Positions 42,446-53,014 of a stretch of 64,000 bases of DNA are shown here, piece by piece. The notes under the pieces are model-generated. The model was given only the letters and a program-made list of their open reading frames with translations, searched no databases and had not been told where the DNA came from. Numbering within the stretch: the stretch's first letter is position 1; the number at the start of each line of letters is the position of its first letter. The stretch is from Malachius bipustulatus (taxonomy: Eukaryota > Arthropoda > Insecta > Coleoptera > Melyridae). The translations under genes and the position numbers were made by a program. The DNA is taken from the NCBI GenBank assembly GCA_910589415.1, contig OU342630.1, forward strand, positions 79,790,186 to 79,854,185, in the 5' to 3' direction.

Positions 42446-43029
42446 ATATTATAAACATATAAGCTATAGAAGTGTTGCAGGGATGAACCAGTCTATATAA
42501 AACAAAAACGCTGCTAAAGATATTTTGTTCAGTCTGGCAACAATGCAACTGGTCTAAGAATAATTGTCAGGTAAGTAGGTGCTTGGTCGAGCTAACCCAT
42601 GGGACTAAAGCACAGCGGGGTATTTTGGTCGAGCTGATATCCTCCTTACCGTTCAAAGACAAGTTCTATTAAATAATAATTGTTGGATTTCAAAAAGTCA
42701 GTCGACAAACTTTAAGCTGCTAGAAATCTGCACTCCTAGTTCATTGTTATTGTTTTTAAAAATAGGCAGTTGTTTGTCTTTGTTTAAAATAAATAATTGG
42801 TTCTCTGTCAGTGTCAAGGGTAGACTCAATATAAAAACTTTGCATTCCTTTTTAAATCAAAAGCAGTGAAAATTAAAGCTGAGTTGTTTTTAATAACCAT
42901 CCAATTAAAACCTACATTAATGATTATATATTTTGAATAATTATTATTATAAATAGCTATGATTAAAAAAAGTGGTACGATTATGACGGGAAACTTTTTG
43001 GAATATTAATGAATTGCATTCCCAAGGCT
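42446..43029. other. AT-rich stretch
   Basis: Nothing recognised except TTGGTCGAGCT repeated at about 42,583 and 42,623. Confidence 0.4.
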
Positions 43030-43195
43030 GAAAAAACCTTGCACATCAATCTCATAAATAGTGTATTCTTATGCGATTCAATTTCGAATACTTTCACCGC
43101 TTTTTAAATTATTTTTCTGAAATTTTTCGTGGTAATATCATAATAATAGCGTAGTTTTTTAAACTGTGAAAATTTTAAGTTCAATTCCTTTGAAA
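43030..43195 (+). repeat. Dispersed repeat, copy 2
   Basis: Same-orientation relative of 38,070-38,235; shares CATCAATCTCATAAATAGTG and a following CTTTTTAAATT block. Confidence 0.55.
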
Positions 43196-43470
43196 ACGGG
43201 TTTAAGAAAAAGTGAGGAAAAAAATGTTGTTTCATATTTTGATCACCTTTTTTAAGAGTGTAAGATAGATTGATATTGCCGAAAATAACGGTATTTTACT
43301 CTTTGGCAAAAATCATATTTTTGGAGAAACCTCATACCTACAAATGAAAAAATTTGATGTATGATTATTTCATTTTAAGTGTCAGATCAAGCACAACTTT
43401 TTATGAAGATAAACTTTTTTCCTAAAATAGATGATAAATTTTCCATATGACTCCAACTTACGTAGACACA

Positions 43471-43871
43471 TTATACAGGGTGTTATTTAAGTATGTGGCC
43501 AAACTCCAAGGGGTGCTTCTTTAATAAGTGATTTTAAGAATAAAAGTTCATATAAACATGGGTCCGAAAATGCATAGTTTTTGCGATACAGGGTGTCAAA
43601 CTTTAAAAAAAATTGGATGTTCGTAAATATCTCAATACTCTTTTATTCGATTTTGTTGAAATTTGGCAACTCTGTTTGTAGTAACAAGAGGATAATTTAG
43701 CCTCAATTATTATTAAAATTATTAAGTCCAGTGGCGTCACGGAAGACAGTCTAACTAATATTTTTGACAGAAATTTTTGTTTGCATTTTCGGACCCATGT
43801 TTTCTTCTTAAAGTCACTTAAAGAAGCATCCCTTGGAGTTTGGCCACATACTTAAATAACACCTTGTATAA
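43471..43871. mobile_element. MITE with ~100-bp inverted ends
   Basis: TTATACAGGGTGTTATTTAA, GTATGTGGCCAAACTCCAAG and GGTGCTTCTTTAA on the left recur inverted at the right (CTTGGAGTTTGGCCACATAC, TTAAATAACACCTTGTATAA). Inner block CATGGGTCCGAAAATGCA also pairs. About 400 bp, no coding frame. It shares the TATACAGGG terminus with elements at 27,233 and 29,400. Confidence 0.88.
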
Positions 43872-43884
43872 AAGATAATCTCAA

Positions 43885-44670
43885 TAGGCTCCACGTCCCC
43901 AGGTTCACATCTAAAGGTCTTCCTCAGGGTTTGATATTTAGCCCACTGCTCTTTAACACTTACCTACACCAGAAACTTATACTTGACATGTTGGATAAGC
44001 AGTTGAGTTGTATCCTGTATGCAGACGATATCTGTATTTATACGACCAGAGGTAGGTTTGAGAAGTACCTCTAAATGTACAAACGAGCAACATCCTTAAG
44101 ATGTGGACTGAGGAACGTAAATTTTACCATACTGAACTGAGTAAAAATCGAGAGTGCTGTTTTTCACTATTTTTCACTAGGCACAGAATCAGCACCCCAG
44201 AAATAATGGCAGCGCAGAGCTACAATATGAGGACAGCCCCAGGATATAAGTACCTATAGGAATATTTCTGGATCCTTTAGCTTTGGAACCAGAATAGAAA
44301 AGCTTTAGACAAAGCAAATAGACATAATATGTTGTAATTCAGTTAGGTGCGAGAGAGGAATAAATATCTCGAAATTAACCGTTCATGCAAAATAGGGCGC
44401 AGACATAGGCAACGGCGCTTATGTTTTATAGGGCATACATTCTAGCAGTCATAGACTACGGTATAATATTCTACCTTAGCTGCTCAAAAATAAATATGAG
44501 GAAGCATCAAACTGTCAAAACAAAGCGGCGAAAACTTGCATTGGAGCTATGAAATCTAAGTACCTACCTACCCCAAATGAAATCGTTCACACAGAATCGA
44601 AGGAACCACCACTGAAAAAAATAAGAGCATGATCTGGCAGGCAACTACATATTAAAGTTCAATGCTATAC
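43885..44670 (+). pseudogene. LINE reverse transcriptase relic (motifs B and C)
   Basis: Plus-strand decayed RT. About 43,905-44,060 reads KGLPQGLIFSPLLFNTYL (motif B) and LSCILYADDICIYTTRG (motif C with YADD). Later fragments are TAPGYKYL near 44,235, then IDYG and AAKTCIGAMKS near 44,530, in changing frames, which is the usual order of the RT thumb. Upstream RT and endonuclease are absent. It directly abuts the MITE on its left. Inactive. Confidence 0.75.
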
Positions 44671-44959
44671 ATTTCCGGAACTAATGAAAAAAATTCAATA
44701 ATATGGTGTGCAGGCTTCTTAATAAGGTAGAGGGAAAAGATATACGAGATACCCTGTACCTATGTTAGATTAGGTAGCAAAACGTTTTTTTTTTTAAGTA
44801 AATTCGGATTTTTTTCATATTAAAAACCTTAAGGGGATTATCTTGTCCCCCTTTCCTTTACTTTTATAAATTGATATAAAATAAAGCTCTGAATGGTTCA
44901 CATTTTCTTTTCTTGAAAGTGTTGTAACAGAAACTTCTTCTGTGTAAGGAATTTTCAAC

Positions 44960-46029
44960 AGGGTGTATCTAAATAACACCGAAAAAAATTAAGGGGTGAT
45001 TCTGTGATGAAAATTAAGGGGGGTATTTGGTATAGAATTTTTCGAAAAAACTCTCCCCGAAAAAGTTACACCCCTCCGAAGAATTAAGAAAAAATGGTTT
45101 TTATGTTTTATTTTCCCTGTATATTAAGCTAAAGACACGAAAATTGGTAAATATTAATTGTCAATGAAACTACATATTTTGAATTTTTTTCAACCCTGAA
45201 GTATGCTTAGAAGGGATTGAAATAGTCAACCCCTAAGATATTTTACCTTTTTTTTTTTAGATTAAAATTTTTGTCTAAAAAAAAACACGGCTGAATAGCT
45301 CAATGAATCTACAAACTTTTTTATCTTCACAAGTTGTTTCGAAAACTTAAGCATTTACGAGAAAAAAAAATAAATGAAATGCATTTTCACAAAGATGAGC
45401 TAACGCGAGGATATTTTGCCTTAAGGTCTAGTGGTCTGTGCTTTGCAGTGACATTCATAAAAACAATAGCATTATTATTGTATTGTTGACCTTCGACAGT
45501 TTCTTTTTTCATTCTTTGTTTACTATTGTTTTAGTTGTAAGAATCTTTGCCTAATTTTTTGGTTGGCTATTGTTCAATAAAACACTATTTATAACACATG
45601 AGCTTGCAATACATTTATTTTTTTCTCTTAAGTGCGCAAGTTTCAGAAAAAACTTATAGAGATAAAAAAGTTTGTAGATTAATTGAGCTATTCAGCCGTG
45701 TTTTTTTTTAAAGAAAAATTTTATTCTAAAAAAAATTGTAAGGTAAAATATCTTAGGGGTTGACTATTTCAATCCCTTCTAAGTATACTTCAGGGTTGAA
45801 AAAAATTCAAAATATGTAGTTTAATTGACAATTAATATTTACCAATTTTCGTGTCTTTAGCTTAATATACAGGGAAAATAAAAAATAAAAACCATTTTTT
45901 TTTTATTCTTCGGAGGGGTGTAACTTTTTCGGGGAGAGTTTTTTCGAAAAATTCTATACCAAATACCCCCCTTAATTTTCATCACAGAATCACCCCTTAA
46001 TTTTTTTTGGTGTTATTTAGCTACACCCT
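44960..46029. mobile_element. Foldback element with ~420-bp near-identical arms
   Basis: The arm 44,960-45,378 recurs inverted at about 45,615-46,029. The blocks AAGGGGTGATTCTGTGATGA, CTCTCCCCGAAAAAGTTACA, AATTGGTAAATATTAATTGT and CAACCCCTAAGATATTTTAC are shared with only scattered single-base differences. The ~235-bp centre is unique. Ends read AGGGTGTA and (T)ACACCCT. No coding frame. If transcribed it would form a very long hairpin. Confidence 0.9.
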
Positions 46030-47394
46030 ATATATCCCAACGACTATCAAAAAATATTTTTATATTATTTTAATTATATTTATTTTTAATATATTATAAT
46101 TTAATATAGTTAGGTATTACTTATTTTAAATTATGTTTTATATTTTAATAATAGTTAATTATATAAGTTTTTTTTGATAACTACTATAAAACAAATAATA
46201 ATTGAAATTATAATTTACATATAACATACAATAATAACATATTCACTTAAATGGTTATGTTTTATTTAATATAATTGCCTACATAAGATGTAAGTATGAG
46301 CATAATTTCCATAAGATGTTGGCGATAAATAAAACACTATTTTTTTAAAATTCTACTACCTACGTAATTATGAACATTTGTGTTTTATTGATCAAGAATA
46401 TGCAAGATTCTACCAAGTTAGAGTTGAGAACATAGATTTTACCATAAGACATAATAGTTATTTAGCAAAAAAGAATTTAATTTAGTCAGTCATTAATCAA
46501 ACTGCTTCTGTATACCTGTTTATACTCAGATAATAATTGTGTCATGGAAAATACTCGAATTCTAAACAAAAATTCTAACAAAAATTAAAATTATAATCCT
46601 ACAAATACCTATCCATTAAGTATACATTTAGTTTAACTAAGGTCCTTGTAATGGATTCTTTTAACATAAGAAATGCAGACTAAGCGTTTCTAAGGAAATC
46701 TTTAGGAACGACAGTAGAAGAGAACTTACAAAAAGCAAACAGTGAGTGAAAAAACTTATCATTTGCACCAGTAGCACCAGAAAGTGCAAAGGTAAGGTAA
46801 CCAGAATCGGTTTTAGTGAAACCGGTAGGTACATTTTCTTTCCCAATAACAACTGGAATTTCTCATGATAAAACATAGCAATCGAGGTTGCCTCTAATAT
46901 GACGTGATTTTATTTTAGAGTTCCTTTATTAGCATTGAAACTGTGGTAAATGGATTACCTACAAATGACTTGTTTTTCATATAGGTATAAAATAAGTTTA
47001 TTCGTGTATTATTATTCATTTTATTTTATTTCTTCATTTTGTCCATTAAAAGAGTGTTGCTTGCTCTAAAGTAGACAAAAAAATGTTTACTAATTAAGTA
47101 ATAAAATACAAGTTACGTCAAAATAACAGTGATAATGATTCTTTTTCCTTTGAAATAATGGAAAAGTTAAATAATTAATAGTCTATAATTGGTAATTATT
47201 ATCAGTAAGGTAGAAAACAGAAAAAGTTCAAAACTTTGTAGATCTGCATCATCTGAACGTTCATCTTGTGACTTGGGACTCTTGGGTGAACGATTAGATT
47301 GATTTCATTAGCGAATCTGAAAATCCCAATAAATCTGGGTGATCCCTTATAAACAAACACTGCCAGTCGACAACTCCTTCTCAAAAAATCATAG
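46030..47394. other. AT-rich stretch, nothing recognised
   Basis: No gene or repeat identified. Strongly AT-rich between about 46,050 and 46,250. Confidence 0.4.
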
Positions 47395-48880
47395 AGCTGA
47401 ACTTTGGGGGTACAACATCGGAGGATCCAGAGGAAATGTCCGAAATGCTCAATACCGTTTTCCTCTCAAACGACTCACTCACCTATAGTCATACACATGC
47501 TTCTAAAGTGTTAAATCTTGTCTCTTCGTCATTCATGTTCTACCCCACTTCGCCCACGGAGATCATTGCAGTCGTCTCCAGATTCAGGGGCAAAATGTCA
47601 TCTGGTCTGGATGAAATTCCATCCTTCATTGCCAAACACTGCATATCCGGATTGGCTCATCCACTCGCAGACATTATCAACAGCTCCTTTCTGACTGGAG
47701 TATTCCCTGAACAACTCAAGGCTGCCCTAGTTAAGCCCATTTTCAAAAAGGGCGATGTTAAAAATCCCGAGAATTACAGACCAATTAGTCTGCTTTCGGT
47801 CTTTGACAAAATTATTGAATCCCTAGTTTCATCTCGTCTCTTAGACTTTCTTGTAAAAACTGGAACCTTGTCTGACTCCCAGCACGGATTTTTGAGAAAC
47901 AGATCAACTGAGACTGCTCTCATCCAACTCACGGAGTTCATTTCAGAGGGAATGGAGGATGGCATCCGCACAGTAGGGTGGATTTTTTTATGAAACTGGA
48001 AGATGTGGGAGTACGCGGACTGGCCCTTTCCCGGTTCTCTAGCTACCTGCAGGGTAGAACTCAGGCGGTAACATTGACTGGGTCGGATGGCCGAATGACC
48101 AGGTCCCTTTTTGCTCCTGTCTCGTCTGGGGTTCCACAGGGCAGTGTCCTTGGTTCTCTCCTATTCCTTATTTTCATCAACAACTTAGGTCCCGAAATAA
48201 CATCCGCAAATTCCCTTTGTGTTAACTATGCAGACGATACAACTATTCTTATCAAGATAAAAACTAATGACCTTTCGCAAATTATATCAACAATTCAAGA
48301 CCCGTTGAAGAAAGCATCTACATGGCTTCGAGTCAATAGACTTAAACTAAACTTAGCAAAAACTGAGTTGATAGACTTTCATTCTACCGGATCACGTCTA
48401 CCCTCTCTGCCTGACATCTATAATGATAATGTCGTGAATAAGTCCAGAGGAGTCGTGAAATTTTTGGGCTTTCACATTGACCAAAATCTAAACTTGGCTG
48501 CCCATACAGACCTCTTATGCCGCAGACTCTCTAGCTCTTGCTTCCTTTTGAGACGACTTCAACATACTGTCTCTCATAATAATAGCTCTCAGCACATTAC
48601 GGACATTTCTATAGTCATGTTGCAAATGGCATCGCCGTCTGGGGCAGCACCGAGAGGTCTCTCCGTAGAGTTTTTCTTCTTCAGAAAAGGGCTCTTAGGA
48701 TCCTAGCAGGCCTATCCATCCAGGAGTCTTGCAGGGGGCATTTTAAACGACTTGGTCTTCTAACATTGCCCACCCTGTATGTTTTCTCCCTCCTCAAACT
48801 TATCTACAAAAATCAGGCTAAGCTTGATCCTTTCCGGTTCAATTCAAGAACACTTTCAAATCACTGATGATAAATTAAAC
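47395..48880 (+). pseudogene. Jockey/CR1-like LINE, RT region with deletion of motif A
   Basis: Plus-strand RT. The first frame reads IIELNFGGTTSEDPEEMSEM, then RFRGKMSSGLDEIPSFIAKH, IFKKGDVKNPENYRPISLL and SQHGFLRNRSTETALIQLTE. Near 47,970 it jumps: the stretch that should contain GIFLDLSKAFD and the next ~15 residues is gone and the frame changes, resuming at KLEDVGVRGLALSRF. Motif B (SSGVPQGSVLGSLLFLIF) and motif C (VNYADDTTI) follow. Another frameshift near 48,620 leads to SLRRVFLLQKRALRILAGLS and LLTLPTLYVFSLLKLIYKN. Endonuclease and 3' tail were not identified. Dead. Confidence 0.88.
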
Positions 48881-51369
48881 ACAAATGTTCAAAAATTCTA
48901 TTTTATATTGATGGATATTAATGATGAAACTAATTGTTGTGCTTGTCGAACCAAGATCGGTATCCACCTTGCGGAAGGCAACGGCAAACCACCGCATAGT
49001 ATCCTTGCCAAGTAAAACCTCTCAAATAGTACCGTTCGGACTCCGGCCTTTAAAAAGGGATGTCCCAAATATATGTGTGAACTGATAGCTCGCGCACCAC
49101 AGATATATGCGAGAGGTAGCCTATACACCCGATATGAGGATATGGAATATTAAAATACGGAATTATCACTAAATTGGTTCGTCAAGGAAACTAAAATTTT
49201 ACTCGACACGATCACATCAGTTAAATAAACTCTTGGATGAAGGGTTAAGCAACTATCATGCTGCCAATGATAGTTATCCCGTATGAAAGCTGAATCTTTA
49301 TACAAATGCAAATTTCTTTGTAGGATTAGGCCGAATACTGACTATAAATATTTATACCATAGAAATGAACAACAGAACTGGAAAACCCATGCAATTTGTT
49401 AGGAACTCGAGCTTAGATCGGCTCTCAGAAAGTGGCATGCCGTTTCAGTGAAACTCTTATGTCGGTTCATAGTAAATACATAAAAAAAAACGACCAATTA
49501 TATGGGTTTATGCTCATATGCTTTATTAGACAAACATAGACTGCCCCACCCGAGCATCGTGCTCTATCTAACGAGGCGGATCACTTTTACAGCTGCTAGT
49601 TCAGGAGAGAGCGCATACCGACTCTTCTATGTTAATTTCAATCATTTACACAGGGAGCTTGTTAGTTTCTTTTTCAATCAGTTGCCTTAGATATACAATC
49701 TTAATGGAATTGTTACAAGCAATTCCATTGAAACAGTTTACCATAGTAACTATTAACTGCAATTCGCATACGATAAAAAACTCGTGGCGCGGTAAGCTCG
49801 TACTTGTCTTAAGGGCGACAATACCCTTTGGTACATCATGAGCATCACAAAATCAATAAATTTCATGATTTTGAACGACTTTTTAGAAGAAGTGGAGCAT
49901 CTGTCGACAAAAGTAGCTACCATTTCTGTAAAACTTTTTTGTCGAGGAAAGGTAGCAGAATTATTGATTATCTGAGTAAGTTAAATCTGGATCTCTTTCA
50001 AGTAGAACTATAGTTATAGCTATCTGAAGAAGAAGTGGCCGAATGAAAACGACATTTTCCGAGTGAAAAGCGATCTTATGATTGGCAGCTCATAATACAA
50101 ACACTTTTGAAGGAGAGTTGTAGCATTTAGACCGACTCTTGGGTAAAAATAGAGTATGGAATATCACGAATAGAAAATATTTAGATCCAGTACATTCGAT
50201 AAAAGGAAATTGGACCCGGAAAAGAAAGCCATTCGCGATCATTTTGTTCAATCAAGGGGGTCCGGACATCACCATGATGTGGGATTGGCAAAAAGGGCCC
50301 TTGGTGGCCTAGTGGCTTAAAGAACTTCATCCACATGATAGTAAAGCTCGCTTTGGGCGCGAGTCTTTCGGTTGATAGATTGTCAAACGAGTCTTAAAAA
50401 TCGTTTGTTGTGAGCGGTTAATAAAGATATTATTAATAAAGTGAAAAATTGCTCAATTAGGGTCAATAAACTCTACACTTTCCAGACAAAAACTGTAGAA
50501 ATACAGATATTTTAGAGAACCTTAGACATACTTCGAAATCCACCTCTACCTTCGAAATTTCGTACCGATAGTTTTTTTTTTATTATTATAGTAGTAGAGT
50601 AAAATCTATTGTAATTTCTAGTACAGAAGAGAGCAGGCGATTTATAGAAGGTTATTAGAACTGCTCAGTTGAGATAATCTTAATTTTATTGTAGGTGAGG
50701 ACATTCCATTTTTATCCAAATTGTAACAGAATTTCAAAACTAAGTTAAGTTATTTCGTTAAATTGCTTAAAATTATGTTATCACATGTTCGTGCAGCGTG
50801 TACTATTTCCATTGATTATTAAGATCTCATGTTCTTTTATTTTACAATAATTTGCCCGGTCGAATTGACACGAGCAAGGTCGCAGAGCAATGTCACTACT
50901 TACCTACCTAAGTCCAAACAAAATTAGCTAGCGATGAACTTCAGAGCAATGTTATCGACATATATTTTTATACTGAACGGTTTAATGATCTTGTGCAATG
51001 AAAATAATAAACATTAGCTCATATGTTAATAACTTATTACATCGCATTGAGGTGGATTAAAATAAACCCACCTAGATACTCATTCTAATTTATCTGTATG
51101 TTCGTGATAAGCAACGAGGGAAATGAATGATTTTTGGCAATTTTTCTTGCATGAAAAAATTTATTTGAATGACTTAAAAAGTTGAATCGGTTCATCAAAT
51201 TCTCCAAATTGAAACTGTTTCCCGATGGCTCAAACGATGAGATGATCAATGAAATTAATGCTGCTTTTGAAAGGTTGGGTTGGAGAAGTCGTATTATCCG
51301 ATACATTTGTTTCCACATTTTTTCCAACATAAGGGGATTATGTCGAGAGTAAATTTTTACCCAAAGAAT
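48881..51369. other. Stretch without a recognised gene, probably old retroelement debris
   Basis: AACGGCAAACCACCGCATAG at about 48,979 resembles sequence near the ends of some insect LINEs. A few short protein-like phrases (for example HDFERLFRRSGASVDKS near 49,860) match nothing I know. No intact frame or RNA gene. Confidence 0.35.
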
Positions 51370-52960
51370 CCATTACTTGATGTCTTCAGTGAGTCTATAT
51401 GTTTGTTCCATCTTAGTTTATTGTCTAGTATCATACCTAGAAATTTCAGCTCTGTTACAAAGCTTATGGGCCTCCCTCCAAAGGTTGATGGTCGGCAGCT
51501 ATTTTGTTTTTGGAGAACATTATGGCTTTAGTTTTTTTGTTGGAAAAATTGAATCCTGCTTGCTCGGTCCACCTTTCAATATTCGCAATAGTTTCTTCGA
51601 AGATTTCGCCCAGGGTGTCGATGTTTTTGCCTCTTGCGAAAATGATCAGGTCGTCGGCATACATTCTTGTGTTGATTGGCTTTTTGATGTTACAGATGAT
51701 AAGATTATCGACCCCTGGGGCAGCCCGTTTTCCAGTTGGTGTGTGTCTGACAGGGTGCCATTCATCGTACCTGAAACGATCTTTTTGATAAGAAGTTTTG
51801 GATAAAGCGGATGAAGTTGCCATTAGCGGATAACCCTGTGTTTCCAGACAGTATCATAAGTTTTGGTTATGTCTAGTGAGAGAGGCCAAGCGTTTTTGTT
51901 TCAGGGAGAACGTTGCTATCACTTCGATTTCTAGGTCGATATTGTCAAGTGTTTTCTGAAACCATTTTCTTCCTCCGCCAATTAGTGGACCTCTGGATTT
52001 CAGGTAGGTACCATGAGAATTGACTATTTTCTCTAGTGTTTTGCACATAGTGCAGATAAAAGGGATTGGGCGATATAACTCTGGGTAATACCTTGATTTA
52101 GATTGCTTCCTGATTGGTATATTGAGCGCTTTTGACCATTTTGCTGGGAGCTGGTGTCTTGTCCAGATACTGTTGTAGCAGGTGTTGTTTTCGACTCCTA
52201 AGCAGGCATAAGGTATATCTTCAGGACATGGAGAGACGCTTTTCTTGAACATTAGTGCGTACTTGAGTTCTGACATGGTTACTGGAAGGTTTATCGGATT
52301 ATCATTGTTGACTATACTGGCTTGTGTTCGCGTTTTTTTTTTGGCAAGTGGCGGATAATCTGTTTACAATGTCTTTTGGTATCCTTATTGTGTCGTCAGC
52401 GATTTGCAGGGAAGTAATTCTAGTATAGGTTGTCTGGCCTTGTTTTTTCCTTATTTTGTTACAAGCAATTGTGGAGGACGTTCTGCTATTTATGGAAGCT
52501 ATAAAGTTATTCCCGCTATCTTTCTTTGATTTTTTGTTATGTATCGAGCATGGGCTCCGAGGGCCTTGAAGTGGAGTAAATTATCTTGGCTCGTTTGTTT
52601 CTTATATTTGTTGGAGGTTTTTTTATAAGCTTGGATTGCATGTTCATATTGGCTGTTCCACCAAGGAACCGGTTGGTGCTTTTTGATGACTTAGTTTTCC
52701 CGATTTTATTGTCTGCTGCGCTAATTAGTAGGTTTTCGAACTCTTGAATAGTTTTATTCATATTTGGGAGGATGAATAACGGCATATATGGTATTCCGTT
52801 TTCGATCTTCTTAGAGAATTGAGACTAGTTAGCCCGTTGTCTCCATTGAGAGAAGGGTTGGGTAGGGGGAGTTTTTTCTTCATCTCGAAGTATGGCGGGT
52901 AGTGATCGCTTCCATGAAGATCGGACAGGACTTCCCAATGCAAAGCTGGGGCCATCTAGA
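51370..52960 (-). pseudogene. LINE with endonuclease end and RT, multiply broken
   Basis: Minus strand, 5' to 3': end of an APE-type endonuclease (LSDLHGSDHYPPYFEM near 52,910); a linker; an RT start reading YPELYRPIPFICTMCKTLEK near 52,080-52,040; motif A in a shifted frame near 51,870 (SLDITKTYDTVWKHRVI); motif C (NTRMYADDLIIFARGKN) near 51,660; then FLGMILDNKLRWNKHIDSL near 51,440. Several frameshifts separate these. It is a different family from the LINE at 53,015, with no similarity beyond the motifs. Inactive. Confidence 0.85.
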
Positions 52961-53014
52961 TATTCTATGACATAATGATAATATGACATAATTCACCTAA
53001 GTGATTCGTCTATT

